Shown: positions 1 to 8,996, numbered from the stretch's first letter. The stretch: DNA of 64,000 bases from Paenibacillus woosongensis (GCF_030122845.1 NZ_CP126084.1:3844001-3908000); one strand, 5' to 3'. Numbers and translations are program-made. Notes: a model not told the origin generated them from the sequence alone.

Positions 1-1480
1 AATTTGTGCCGGTCACCTGCTTGAACAGCCGGGATAGGTAAGACGGGTTAAAAAAGACCAGCTCTGCCAGCCGGACCAGCGATATCTCGTCGGGATCATG
101 CAGATGGTCCTGAACATGCTTCTGAATGACGGTGATAACGTCCCTTGCCCGCCTCTCCTCCTCCTGACTCTGAAGGTTGAACAGCATGTCCCCGACATGG
201 AGCAAATAGTCGAATGCTTGCTGCCAGGACTCATGCTCCCCCGGCTGCATCAGCTTGTGCAGGCCGATCCGGGTCGCCGCCGTCTCGACCAGGTTCCAGC
301 GATTCATGTAAGACAGAAATACCAGCCCGATGGAATAATACAGCTCCTGGGCCGGGACATGATGCATGCTGTCGATGTCAGCCAGCGCGGCCGCGCAATC
401 GAGCAGAATAGCTCTGAATTCGGCCCGCTGTCCATGCTCCAATTGATCAGCAAGCGCGGCCGGCTTGGCATGGCGCAGAAGCGGCTTTCCGCGCTGTTCC
501 TCCCCTGGCGGCTGAAGCTTCTGCTCAATCATTTGCTTATCGAGAAGCAGCATGCCGCAGCCCTGCCCGATCCGGTAATTCATCAGCATGTTCAGCGTGG
601 AGAATCGCTCCGCCGCGTCCTCCCACATCACCGGGCTATCGTCAAGCACGAACGACAGCACTTCGCCGAGGGACTCGCGGCATGCCGACTGGATCAGCTC
701 CAGATTACCCTTCATGAACGTCATGGCCCGCTCCCAGCTCTCGGCTTCGCTGCTTTCCTGCAGCGGCTGAATCAGCCAAACCGGGTCCATGCTCTCATTG
801 ACGACGTCAACGAACGAGACGCGAGCGGACAAATACTGGTTGGTTATAAGCCTGATTCTGTAGAGCTGCCTGGACTTCGTCGCATAGGTAAGCGCGCTGG
901 CGAAGCTGTTGACCCTGCCCAGCATAATGAGCACAGGACGGTCCGCGCGCAGTGGAATCGCCAGTTCATCGAACTGCTTCTGATGGATTTCCTGCACGCC
1001 GAGCTGCTCGTTCAAGATTCCTTTGACGTAGTCTTTTTGCAGCAATTCCCTTGTCGCGTCAAGCTGCTCCTGTGCCTTCTGGAGCAACGCCTCCGCCTTC
1101 AGCTCCGTCTCGATATCCATGGCCGCCTGCTCGACCATCTGAATCACTTTTTCATACCCTTCGGTCTTTAATAAATAGCTCACACCCTCATACTGGAAGG
1201 CCGAGTAAATATAGGAGAATTCATTATGTCCCGTCAGAAAAATGACCCTGCAGCTAGGCCATCTCTCCCTGATTTTGTCCAGCAGCTCAAGTCCGCTCAG
1301 GCCGGGCATCCGGATATCCGTAAGCACGATATCGAAGCGCGTCCGATCGAACAGCCGCACTGCCTCATCACCGGAATAGGCCTTGTAAACATCCAGCTCC
1401 AGCTGGGGCAGATTCGACAGCACCTCATATAACCCGTCCGCTATAATCATTTCGTCATCGACGACCAAAAGTCTGTACAT
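1..1480 (-). CDS. YesN-type response regulator (AraC output), partial at window edge
   Basis: This is a response regulator with an N-terminal CheY-like receiver domain. It begins MYRLLVVDDE, with the acidic pocket at residues 8-9 and the phospho-acceptor Asp at about 55 in VLTDIRMPG. A roughly 300-residue linker follows, and an AraC-type helix-turn-helix begins near residue 450 and is cut by the window edge in the first HTH (PSYLSRLFKQVTG). About 493 codons are visible, and related proteins have about 530. The ATG follows a GGAGGG site and lies one base past the stop of the upstream kinase gene, so the two are translationally linked. Partnership with that kinase is inferred from adjacency. 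The target is probably the xyloside genes beside it or a transporter beyond the edge. Confidence 0.9.
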   Translation of the reverse strand, partial: MYRLLVVDDEMIIADGLYEVLSNLPQLELDVYKAYSGDEAVRLFDRTRFDIVLTDIRMPGLSGLELLDKIRERWPSCRVIFLTGHNEFSYIYSAFQYEGVSYLLKTEGYEKVIQMVEQAAMDIETELKAEALLQKAQEQLDATRELLQKDYVKGILNEQLGVQEIHQKQFDELAIPLRADRPVLIMLGRVNSFASALTYATKSRQLYRIRLITNQYLSARVSFVDVVNESMDPVWLIQPLQESSEAESWERAMTFMKGNLELIQSACRESLGEVLSFVLDDSPVMWEDAAERFSTLNMLMNYRIGQGCGMLLLDKQMIEQKLQPPGEEQRGKPLLRHAKPAALADQLEHGQRAEFRAILLDCAAALADIDSMHHVPAQELYYSIGLVFLSYMNRWNLVETAATRIGLHKLMQPGEHESWQQAFDYLLHVGDMLFNLQSQEEERRARDVITVIQKHVQDHLHDPDEISLVRLAELVFFNPSYLSRLFKQVTGTN

Positions 1481-1481
1481 C

Positions 1482-3215
1482 TTATATCCCTCCATCCGAA
1501 ATGACGATCCGAATCGTCGCTTTTAATCCGCCCAACTCGCTTCGCTCCACATATAATCCGCTGTTCTGTCCAAACTTCAGGCGGATTCTCTGGTGTATAT
1601 TGAGCAGCCCCGTCGTCTCCGCTTCATCTGGACGCGACAGGCTCTCGTTCAGAGCACGGATCTGCCCATCCGTCAGCTCCTCGCCGTTATCCTCCACGAT
1701 CAGCAGCAGCTCGTTTTCCGTTCGGGCAAAATGGACACTTAAAATGCCGTTGGCGCTTTTTTTCTCCAGCCCGTATTTGAAGGCGTTCTCAATAATCGGC
1801 TGCAAAATCAGTCTTGGCACCATAATATGGCCCACATTTTCCGGCAATTCGCCGAACTCGATCCGGTTGCGTTTCGCGAATCGCATAGCCTGGATTTCGG
1901 AGTACACCTTCGCATGTTTTACCTCTCTCCCCAGCAGCACCTCATCGGAATCGCCTCGCGTAATGAATTGGAAATACTCCCCAAGCTGATTCGTGAACCG
2001 CTCGAGATTGTCATAATCGCCCAAGCGCGTCATCGTATTAAGAATGAAAAAGCTGTTGTACAGAAAATGCGGGTTGATCTGGGACTGCAGCTGCTTCAGT
2101 TCGGCCTTGTGTGTCAATAGCTGCTGTCTGTACACCTGGTCGATTAAGGACTTCAGATTTTCCAGCATGGCGTTAAAACGCGTATAAATATACTGGAACT
2201 CATCATTGAAATCATGGTCGATCTGCTCATTGAAATCGCCGTGCTCGACTTTGCGGAAAGCCTTGACCAGCTTGTACAGCGGCTTGTGAATATACTTGTA
2301 GACGTAAAGAGAATATACGACGATGATGGCAAATGATACGAGCAGCAGCAGAACGAACCAGTTCCGGTACTTCTCGAGCGGCTGGAATACGGCATGGACC
2401 GGAACGTATTTGCTGAGCACCGCCCCGAAGAAATGCGAGTAGCTGTACACGGCCAAATACTGCTTGTTCGTTATCGTCACGGTCTGCGCCGTATTGGGGT
2501 CGACGTCGCTTAACATTTGCGAAGCAGCCGCAAGATCGAAATGAGCGTCATGACTGGTCGTGATCTCAAACTGCGAGCTTTTAAATACCAGCCCCTCCCC
2601 CGGGGAGTTGACCATCTTCTTCATATTTTCCTTGAGCTTGTCTTTGGAAATTTCGATGACCACGATAAAGAGCGGCCACTTCTTGCTCTCCGGCGTCACA
2701 AAAGGATACGAGGCGCTCAAATAGGTTTTGCCGTTCATATTGATCAGCTTCGAATCCAGAGATAGCGGAATATTCTTGAAATCCTCATATTCCTCTGGAT
2801 TAAACGAGGAGATCGTTAGAGCGGATACGTTTTTTTGGATCGCCGGAATATGGGCATACACATCGACGATATAAGCGCTGCTGTTCCGTATGGCGTTAAG
2901 CCGCTGCTGCAAGCGCAGAATGCTCTGCATTTTCTCGATATCATTCATCGATTCCGGGATCGCGCCCAGCGCGTTCAGATTATCATCGCTCAAGACATCA
3001 TACTGCAGCGTTTGAATTCGTTTGAACTCCTCCTCCAGGCCGCTGTAATATTGCGATACCTGTGAAATCATCGATTTGGAGATTTCGTCCTCCAAGGTGC
3101 GGACTCCCCAGTTATAAATGATCATGCTGAGGATATAGAGAGGAAGAAGAATGCAAATAAACGAGAGGATCAGTCTTTTGAGCACGTTTTTTTTCCATGG
3201 ATGATTCAGGTTCAT
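1482..3215 (-). CDS. YesM-type sensor histidine kinase
   Basis: This 577-residue membrane sensor kinase has a first transmembrane segment near residues 12-34, an extracytoplasmic sensing region of about 250 residues and a second transmembrane segment near 284-308. A HAMP linker follows (about 305-360), then the His_kinase family domain with motif INPHFLYN (phospho-accepting His at about 383) and a C-terminal HATPase domain with an N-box near PIIENAFKYG. This order is typical of kinases that sense sugars with a binding protein. The start has an AGGGAG site. The response regulator gene follows after one base. The gene lies 3' of the GH52 xylosidase, separated by a hairpin, so the pair may be read through from it or have its own promoter. 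Confidence 0.93.
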   Translation of the reverse strand: MNLNHPWKKNVLKRLILSFICILLPLYILSMIIYNWGVRTLEDEISKSMISQVSQYYSGLEEEFKRIQTLQYDVLSDDNLNALGAIPESMNDIEKMQSILRLQQRLNAIRNSSAYIVDVYAHIPAIQKNVSALTISSFNPEEYEDFKNIPLSLDSKLINMNGKTYLSASYPFVTPESKKWPLFIVVIEISKDKLKENMKKMVNSPGEGLVFKSSQFEITTSHDAHFDLAAASQMLSDVDPNTAQTVTITNKQYLAVYSYSHFFGAVLSKYVPVHAVFQPLEKYRNWFVLLLLVSFAIIVVYSLYVYKYIHKPLYKLVKAFRKVEHGDFNEQIDHDFNDEFQYIYTRFNAMLENLKSLIDQVYRQQLLTHKAELKQLQSQINPHFLYNSFFILNTMTRLGDYDNLERFTNQLGEYFQFITRGDSDEVLLGREVKHAKVYSEIQAMRFAKRNRIEFGELPENVGHIMVPRLILQPIIENAFKYGLEKKSANGILSVHFARTENELLLIVEDNGEELTDGQIRALNESLSRPDEAETTGLLNIHQRIRLKFGQNSGLYVERSELGGLKATIRIVISDGGI

Positions 3216-3235
3216 GTTCTCCCTCCCCTACTAAA

Positions 3236-3280
3236 ATAGAAAAGAGCCTTCGCTGTAGGGCAGTGTTCCCTACCGAAGGC
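3236..3280 (-). terminator. Hairpin after the beta-xylosidase gene
   Basis: A strong stem pairs GCCTTCG and GTAGGG with CCCTAC and CGAAGGC at 3246-3280. On the minus strand it is followed by a T-rich run. It sits between the GH52 stop and the kinase start, so it should end or reduce transcription leaving the xylosidase gene. Confidence 0.65.
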
Positions 3281-3302
3281 CGATGAACTTGTAACGCAAT
3301 CC

Positions 3303-5441
3303 TTACGCCTGCTTCTCCGCCGCATCCTCTTCCAGCCACAATATGGCTGTTACGCCCCGCGGATAATACTTGCTGCCCGTAATTTGACCCGAGATCATCT
3401 GATCGCTCCAGCTCCAGACAGAGAGCTCCGGATGCGTCAGCCATTCCACATGGGCCCTGTCGGCATGGCGGCCCTGTTCATCCCAGGTTAACCCGAGTAT
3501 TTGCCGGGCGATGAACTGGCAGAGGTAGATTTTGCTGAGCCAGCTGTTGTTGCTCGTCGAGGACAGCTTCCAGCCCCCGTCTTCAAACAGGCAGACCCCC
3601 TTTCGCAGCACGCTGTGCAGATGGCGATCCAGCACCCCGATATATGCTCCGAAGCGGCCGCTGCGCTCCAATGCATCACGGCAGCCCGTCACATACGGGA
3701 ATATCAGCCCTTCAATGGCTGGTATGATTTTAGAATCATTGCCTTCCCCGATGACGGCGGGAATATAGCCCTGCTCGGTGACGCTGGACACGAGCGTTGC
3801 TGCGCATTTGACAGCCTGTTCCCCTGCGGTCTGAGCTTTCTCAGCCATCCCGAACTCGGCAAACAGCTTCTCCATCGCCACATAGGCCGCCCAGCATTTG
3901 CCCGCCAAATAAATATTGTTGCGCGCTTGGCCAAGGGAGACATCCAGGCTGTCGTACGTGGTAATTTCCGCGCCGCCCTTCGTGCGGGTGCTGTCCAGAC
4001 CCATGATTCCGTTTCGCTGGGCCGGATCGGGATGATCCCGGTTCAGCATGCTGTCGAGACATCGTGCCATCATGCCGATATTTTGCGTCATCCAGGCGGA
4101 GTCCTTCGTCTTCTCGTAATACGCCGCCGCGCAAAGTATCCAGTTTACCAGCTGCTCATGGGTCATATGCGAGAAGCAGCCGTCCAGGCCGTATATTTCA
4201 TAGGAGGAATGGCCCGGACGGGACAAGGAGTTGTTGACTCCCATGTCGTGCGTAAAGCTGATACCTCCCGGATACTCGGTGCGATCCCCCGGGAACGTAA
4301 CTGTATCCTCATAGCTGTAGCGCTTCACGAACATGTCCAGCTCATTGCGCACTGTCCACGGGTTCATCCGCAGCTCGTAGTACAGCTGATCCACCGTCAA
4401 ATCGAAGGTATTCATCATCCGGTATTCGCCTTCATTGACCACCCAGAAGGGCTCGCCGTTATAATCCAGCAGCTGAGTGGAGCCGTAATAGCTGCGAATG
4501 GCATGGGCCAGCATGAAAGCCTGATCCTCGTTCAAAGGGGATTTATCGATTAAATCATTCGCCCGTTCTGCCTCCTCCTTCAGAGCATCGAACCTGGATA
4601 AGGCATATTCAGCGACCGACTCAATATTCGGAAAGAAGCGGTTATAGTAATAGCTCGCATCGATTCCGGTAGTTACATATCCGGCGCGGTGGAAGCAAAC
4701 GGCAAAACGATAGGTCTGTTTCGTCCCGGCCGGAACATCCATCAGCATTGCCCCGGACGAACCGAGCCCGAAACCCCAGTTCTCTTCATGCGCAGGTCTG
4801 AGAATTTCCTCTATATTGAAATAAAGCCCGGACTGCACCGTCCCGCGCTCGGCTGCAATCGCGATGAATCGGCCCTGTCCGATTCCGGATAGCCGGTCCG
4901 ACACATCGTCCAGTCTGCGCATGGAGCCTGCAGGGTCGTTCTTGCGAAAGCCAAAGAAGGCTCGTCTTGACCGGCTGCAACCTGTATTATCCACATCCAT
5001 CTCTATCAGAACCGCAGGGACAAGCACATCCTTCAATTCCTGCTCGGAAGCGGTCCTCGGATCGGGAACGGAGCGCACCTGCGAAATGATGCGGAAGGTC
5101 AGGCCGCCTGCGCTCCAGCTGTCGGTCGCCAGCCGGAAATCCCGCTTGATCTCTTCCCGGGGAAAATGATGGATGATTCTCCGCTTCTTTTTAACAGCAG
5201 GATCGTCTTCCTTCTCTACGTCATAGCGCTTGCGGTCATCCTCTCCCGTCATTTCATGGAACGGCAGTGAATCGTATCCGCTGCCATCCTCCCGTTCAAG
5301 GCCAATGTACACATTTTGCATAGGCGACTGGCCCAGCTCCAAATCGAATCCCCCGCCTGCCTCGGGAAAACCTAAGGTAAAACTGGCAAATGCCCCGATC
5401 GGGGAGTGATGGGCGTTAAAAAACTGGTTTTTCGGCGTCAT
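3303..5441 (-). CDS. GH52 beta-xylosidase
   Basis: This 712-residue protein closely follows the sequence I recall for Geobacillus XynB2, the type enzyme of glycoside hydrolase family 52, from its N-terminus (FFNAHHSPIGAFASFTLGFP) to its C-terminus (TGSKYYPRGVTAILWLEE). The catalytic nucleophile corresponds to Glu about 337 in WVVNEGEY and the acid/base to Asp about 497 in TTYDSLD. Both agree with the published E335 and D495 shifted by two residues. It has no signal peptide, so it is intracellular and would release xylose from imported xylo-oligosaccharides by a retaining mechanism. The ATG has an AAAGGAGT site. The gene is divergent from an AraC regulator and is followed by a YesM/YesN pair. 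Confidence 0.96.
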   Translation of the reverse strand: MTPKNQFFNAHHSPIGAFASFTLGFPEAGGGFDLELGQSPMQNVYIGLEREDGSGYDSLPFHEMTGEDDRKRYDVEKEDDPAVKKKRRIIHHFPREEIKRDFRLATDSWSAGGLTFRIISQVRSVPDPRTASEQELKDVLVPAVLIEMDVDNTGCSRSRRAFFGFRKNDPAGSMRRLDDVSDRLSGIGQGRFIAIAAERGTVQSGLYFNIEEILRPAHEENWGFGLGSSGAMLMDVPAGTKQTYRFAVCFHRAGYVTTGIDASYYYNRFFPNIESVAEYALSRFDALKEEAERANDLIDKSPLNEDQAFMLAHAIRSYYGSTQLLDYNGEPFWVVNEGEYRMMNTFDLTVDQLYYELRMNPWTVRNELDMFVKRYSYEDTVTFPGDRTEYPGGISFTHDMGVNNSLSRPGHSSYEIYGLDGCFSHMTHEQLVNWILCAAAYYEKTKDSAWMTQNIGMMARCLDSMLNRDHPDPAQRNGIMGLDSTRTKGGAEITTYDSLDVSLGQARNNIYLAGKCWAAYVAMEKLFAEFGMAEKAQTAGEQAVKCAATLVSSVTEQGYIPAVIGEGNDSKIIPAIEGLIFPYVTGCRDALERSGRFGAYIGVLDRHLHSVLRKGVCLFEDGGWKLSSTSNNSWLSKIYLCQFIARQILGLTWDEQGRHADRAHVEWLTHPELSVWSWSDQMISGQITGSKYYPRGVTAILWLEEDAAEKQA

Positions 5442-5477
5442 GCCTCGGACACTCCTTTAATGCAATTCTCCTAAAAT

Positions 5478-5498
5478 CCATAGGGTTAAAATCTATGG
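5478..5498. promoter_or_regulatory. Small dyad upstream of the GH52 gene
   Basis: An inverted repeat, CCATAG with a 9-base spacer and CTATGG, lies 36 bases upstream of the xylosidase start, in the gap shared with the divergent AraC gene. It could be an operator for that regulator or another factor. This is inference from position and symmetry only. Confidence 0.3.
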
Positions 5499-5632
5499 TA
5501 AGGCTTACATTCGAGGAGGAACAGGGTCAAACCTTACGACAAAATGGGCAAAACGGACGCCCGCCGTCCAGATTGCCCTAGTGCCGTATGATATAATAAA
5601 GTTACCAATTTACAGTAGATGAGGTTCCGATC

Positions 5633-6589
5633 GTGATGGATTATACCGGCACACCTAACACCATGGACAGCATCATGTCTCCGGATATTCAGGCCGCCTT
5701 CCGCATTTATGCCACCCACTGGCGCAAGGTCAACGCCGCCTGGCGTTATCCTGTGCATCAGCACCGCGCGTTTGAAATCAACATCGTGCTGGAAGGCGAG
5801 CAGCATATGACTGTTGCCGGCCGCCCCTTCCTGCAGCAAACCGGGGACATCCTGTTCATCCGCCCCGGCGTGGAGCATTCCAGCCAAGGCTCCGGAGGGC
5901 CGGAGGGAATGACATATTACGCCCTTAATTTTGATATCGATGATTCATCTCTAAGACGCTCCCTCATGATGGCCGATTCGGTCATTCTCACGGGGGAAAC
6001 CGCGGAAATAGCGGACGTACGGCAGGCGCTGGACGATTTCATCCGTTCTACGATTTCCGGTGAACCGGATACGCATCGCCAGCGCCTAAATGCGCTTCGC
6101 GCCTCGCTTCGGCTGCTTACCGCACTTAGCGGCTGGGCATTATCGGAGCTGCCCGATAACCCGCCGGCATACGAGCCAAGCCCGCCCGAGAACGCGATTC
6201 TGCTCGCCAATGCTATTGAAAAGCACCTTGAGGAGCTTGTCTGCGCTTCAGCAGCTGGCGGTGAAGGGAGAGCCGGCATCGAGGACATTGCCGCGAAGCT
6301 GGGGTACAGCCCCGCCCACTGCAACCGCGTGTTCCGGCAGGTCTACGGCAAATCGCCGCGCCAGTATCTGTCGGGGCTGATTATCCGCCAGGCCAAGCTG
6401 CTGCTGCTGAATTACAGCCTGTCCGTAGAGGTAATCGCCCTGCGCCTCGGCTACCGGGACGCCTCTCATTTCAGCAAGCAGTTTAAACGCTGGACCGGCC
6501 TTTCTCCGCAGGGCTATCGCAAGCTCAACCACCCCGACCGCCGGGAGATTGATGCCGAGCAGCATTATCGCGACAATCCGTTTATATAG
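5633..6589 (+). CDS. AraC-family transcriptional regulator with cupin-like sensor domain
   Basis: The protein has 318 residues. Residues about 35-110 form a cupin-like ligand-binding fold (HQHRAFEINIVLEGEQ, then GDILFIRPGVEHS). The last 100 residues hold two helix-turn-helix motifs: IEDIAAKLGYSPAHCNRVFRQ, and the AraC signature around SVEVIALRLGYRDASHFSKQFKRWTGLSP. The start is taken as GTG at 5633, 8 bases after GATGAGG; an ATG one codon later is the alternative. The gene is divergent from the GH52 xylosidase, so it is the obvious local candidate to control it, but the inducer is unknown. Confidence 0.9.
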   Translation: MMDYTGTPNTMDSIMSPDIQAAFRIYATHWRKVNAAWRYPVHQHRAFEINIVLEGEQHMTVAGRPFLQQTGDILFIRPGVEHSSQGSGGPEGMTYYALNFDIDDSSLRRSLMMADSVILTGETAEIADVRQALDDFIRSTISGEPDTHRQRLNALRASLRLLTALSGWALSELPDNPPAYEPSPPENAILLANAIEKHLEELVCASAAGGEGRAGIEDIAAKLGYSPAHCNRVFRQVYGKSPRQYLSGLIIRQAKLLLLNYSLSVEVIALRLGYRDASHFSKQFKRWTGLSPQGYRKLNHPDRREIDAEQHYRDNPFI

Positions 6590-6601
6590 AGAGTGGAAAA
6601 T

Positions 6602-6705
6602 AATAACGATCTACGGGCCGCTGTTATCCGCCATTTGTCTAGATTAGATTTTAATGTAACAAATGGCTCCTAAAGGCGGACGTAAACTCCCAACGATTCG
6701 TTATT
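6602..6705. repeat. Nested palindromic intergenic element
   Basis: Three nested inverted repeats share one centre: AATAACGA/TCGTTATT (6602/6698), TCCGCC/GGCGGA (6627/6675) and GCCATTTGT/ACAAATGGC (6630/6659). The loop is AT-rich. There is no poly-T tail, so it is not a simple terminator. It may be a REP-like or MITE-like element, or a structured 3' region of the AraC transcript. Confidence 0.5.
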
Positions 6706-6777
6706 CATTTCCTGGAGAAGGGCAGGAAGAAAGCAAGGGCTGTCCCAAAAGTGGTCATATATGGCTGATGACACCCC

Positions 6778-7060
6778 CTTCCCTGCACCCTTTTCTTTAA
6801 GTCCTCTTGATATAAAATCCTTGGATATACTAACCTGTCGTACAGGTCATACAATAAATGGATTTCATGTATCTAATGATGCTCTAAACGAATGCTTAAG
6901 GGGATTAGATGGATTTCATGCAACTATTATCAAGAATCCATTCCATGATTGGCAATTTTCCTTATTCTAACGACATGAAATCCATTTAATTTCACATTTC
7001 CTTCTTGACCGCAGAAACTAACTACTATAGATCCATTTAGATAAGTGTTGAACTATTAAA
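6778..7060. repeat. Dispersed intergenic repeat, copy A
   Basis: The core at 6855-7040 aligns with cores at about 25502-25692 and 44443-44628 over nearly its full length. Shared landmarks are TAAATGGATTTCATGTATCT, GCTCTAAACGAA, TGCAACTA..ATCAAGA, GACATGAAATCCATTTAA and AGAAACTAACTACTA. The outer AAATGGATTTCATGT is the exact reverse complement of ACATGAAATCCATTT near the 3' part, so a long stem can form. A 5' block (CCCTGCACCC...TATAA) and a 3' tail (ATAAGTGTTGAACTATTAAA) also have counterparts in copy B. A 69-codon open frame runs through it, but the repeat nature and absent coding conservation argue against a gene. Confidence 0.75.
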
Positions 7061-7230
7061 AGGGTGTAGGGTAAGCAGTAAGCGGATACAATGTTAAGCC
7101 TTCGCCATTATAAAAGTGCAAATCGAGGATTTCGGCGCTTCCTGCTACTCGGCCTACCCAAAGTAAACCTAGAGGTTGGGTAGCCTTCACTTGCCCATCG
7201 ATAATATGCTCAAATGGGCAACCATGAAGC

Positions 7231-7280
7231 AAAAAGCGCAAATTCCGGGGCTGATATAGCCCGAGAACTTGCGCTTTTTT
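7231..7280. terminator. Bidirectional rho-independent terminator
   Basis: A long stem pairs AAAAAGCGCAA with TTGCGCTTTTTT, and the inner arms GGGCT and AGCCC pair with each other. T-runs occur on both strands. It lies about 90 bases downstream of the polyol dehydrogenase stop and would end the mannoside operon on the minus strand. Confidence 0.8.
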
Positions 7281-7369
7281 CATAAAATTGAAATCGTGTT
7301 GCTCGTTTCATCAGTTCCTGCATTGGAAAAACTACTTTTGGAACAGTCCCTTACATCTACCTTACTAAA

Positions 7370-8425
7370 TTAATCGATTTTGATGATAATCTTTACGACG
7401 TCGTTTTTCCGGTTGATATTGACGTCAAACGCCTCGGCAATTTCATCGAAGCTGTACTCGTGAGTCACAATGCCGGACACGTCGATGAGCCCTTCGTCCA
7501 TCGCCTTGATTGCCTGCGGGTAGATGTTCCGGTAGCGGAACACGGTTTTGATCTCCGCCTCCTTGCCCAGCAGCTTGGCGAAGTTGTATTCAATGATATC
7601 CTGCGGCGCCATGCCGACCAGGACGACAGTCCCGCCCCGCTTGACCATGTACGCTGTCTGCTGTACCGTCTTTACCGCGCCTGCGGTCTCCATGACAACA
7701 TCCACGCCTTCGCCGTCCGTCAGCTCGTCAATCAGCTTGACCGCGTCCATCTCGGCCGCGTTGATGACTCGCGTTGCGCCAAGCTCCAGCGCTTTATCCA
7801 GCCGCTTCGGAATGACGTCCACAACGGTAATGTCGATAGCGCCAAAGGCTTTGGAAGCCAGCAATGTCGTCAGGCCGATGCAGCCTGCGCCAAGAATGAC
7901 CACGGAGCTGCCTAGCGTGACGCCGCCCTGCTTGGCAGCGTGCATGCCGACCGAAAGCGGCTCGACGAGCGCGCCCTCTCTGGTCGTAATAGAATTAGGA
8001 AGCTTGAACGCCATGTTCTCTGGAAATGCAATGTAGTTTTCAAAACAGCCATGATAAGGCGGTGTAGCGAGAAATTCCACATCGGGGCACAGATTGTAGC
8101 GTCCGCTTTTGCAAAATTCGCATTGTCCGCAGGTCACGCCCGGCTCCAGAGCTACGCGGTCTCCTACCTGCAGCTGCTTGACGCCCTTCCCGATAGCGAC
8201 TACCGTGCCCGCGCACTCGTGCCCGAGGATAAAATCGCCGTTGACAATAAAGTCGCCGATTTTGCCATGCTCGTAATAATGCACGTCCGATCCGCAGATG
8301 CCGACGTATTCAAGCTTGACGAGCACCTCCTTCTCTTTTGGCTCGGGCACTGGAATTTCGCGGATTTCCATTTGCTTCAGGCCGGTCATAAATGCTGCGC
8401 GATTGTTCAACAGAAACGCCTCCAT
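7370..8425 (-). CDS. Zinc-dependent polyol (sorbitol/xylitol-type) dehydrogenase
   Basis: This 351-residue medium-chain dehydrogenase has catalytic zinc ligands Cys44 (in CGSD), His69 and Glu70 (GHE), and structural zinc ligands Cys99, 102, 105 and 113 (CGQCEFCKSGRYNLC). The Rossmann motif is VVILGAGCIGL at about 174-184. It resembles sorbitol dehydrogenase (GutB-like), which oxidises polyols to ketoses with NAD+. It lies 22 bases after the lyxose/mannose isomerase gene and in line with the beta-mannosidase operon, so it may link hexitols or pentitols to fructose or xylulose. The exact substrate cannot be read from the sequence. Confidence 0.88.
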   Translation of the reverse strand: MEAFLLNNRAAFMTGLKQMEIREIPVPEPKEKEVLVKLEYVGICGSDVHYYEHGKIGDFIVNGDFILGHECAGTVVAIGKGVKQLQVGDRVALEPGVTCGQCEFCKSGRYNLCPDVEFLATPPYHGCFENYIAFPENMAFKLPNSITTREGALVEPLSVGMHAAKQGGVTLGSSVVILGAGCIGLTTLLASKAFGAIDITVVDVIPKRLDKALELGATRVINAAEMDAVKLIDELTDGEGVDVVMETAGAVKTVQQTAYMVKRGGTVVLVGMAPQDIIEYNFAKLLGKEAEIKTVFRYRNIYPQAIKAMDEGLIDVSGIVTHEYSFDEIAEAFDVNINRKNDVVKIIIKID

Positions 8426-8447
8426 CTTGCGTTATTATTTTAATTCA

Positions 8448-8996
8448 TCAGTCCTCGATGCGAGGAATCCGGTCAATGCGGGGATCGGCAAAAATGTCGT
8501 ATTCGTCAAGGCTTCTGGTGCTGAATTCAGATACGACCGCACCTGCCGGGCCTGCCTGGAACCAGTGCTTCGTATTCGGATAAATCGTATATTGCTCGCC
8601 CTCGTTCAGCACGATTTCATGGAATACGGAGTAATGCTCTTTGCCGCTCTCCGGCAGAATACCGCGAATACTCGAGCTGGGCTCGCCTTCCACATACAAA
8701 TACACCGTGCCGTAGCGGCAGCGGAAGGTCTCTTCCTTGCCTGGATAATTCAGCTCGGGAATCGCCGGGTGCCTGTGCTCGGGACAGGTCTGTCCCGGCA
8801 GAAGCACCATTTCCTTTGCGCAGCAGCGGTCGGTATTGATCAGGGTGACGATGGAAAGCCCCACCAGCGCGAATTGATCCAGCCCGAAGTCAGCGATCTC
8901 CAGATTGTCCTTCTCCTGTTCGGTCAGCACGATATGGGCCTTGTCGTAATAATCCAGAATGATTGGCTTAAAATGCTGATACACTGATTTTTTCAT
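8448..8996 (-). CDS. D-lyxose/D-mannose ketol-isomerase
   Basis: This 182-residue cupin-fold sugar isomerase resembles the D-lyxose isomerase family (Bacillus YdaE type). Likely metal ligands are His74 and His76 in CPEHRHP, a Glu in GKEETFRC (about 88-89) and His144 in NTKHWFQAG. Characterised members interconvert D-lyxose with D-xylulose and D-mannose with D-fructose. With the beta-mannosidase upstream and a polyol dehydrogenase downstream, mannose to fructose is the likely role here; that is inference from context. It has no signal peptide and is cytoplasmic. Confidence 0.87.
   Translation of the reverse strand: MKKSVYQHFKPIILDYYDKAHIVLTEQEKDNLEIADFGLDQFALVGLSIVTLINTDRCCAKEMVLLPGQTCPEHRHPAIPELNYPGKEETFRCRYGTVYLYVEGEPSSSIRGILPESGKEHYSVFHEIVLNEGEQYTIYPNTKHWFQAGPAGAVVSEFSTRSLDEYDIFADPRIDRIPRIED

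Larger units (their letters stand above)
6735..7353. mobile_element. Possible IS remnant or MITE bounded by terminal inverted repeats
   Basis: The left end AAGGGCTGTCCCAAAAGT (6735-6752) is inverted at the right end (7334-7352; reverse complement AAGGGACTGTTCCAAAAGT), with one indel and one mismatch. This end sequence resembles those of IS1182-type elements as I recall them, but no transposase is encoded inside. The interval carries dispersed repeat copy A and a strong hairpin. I see no clear target-site duplication. Confidence 0.35.

Noticed and set aside
98-1171. 357-codon plus-strand frame
   Set aside because: It is the antisense shadow of the response regulator gene, whose domains are clear on the minus strand.
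6761-6970. 69-codon plus-strand frame as a gene
   Set aside because: It runs through dispersed repeat copy A, has no ribosome site, and the corresponding stretches in copies B and C do not keep the frame.
7056-7283. 75-codon minus-strand frame (MKKAQVLGLYQPRN...) as a gene
   Set aside because: It starts inside a strong terminator hairpin, has no credible ribosome site and matches no family I know.
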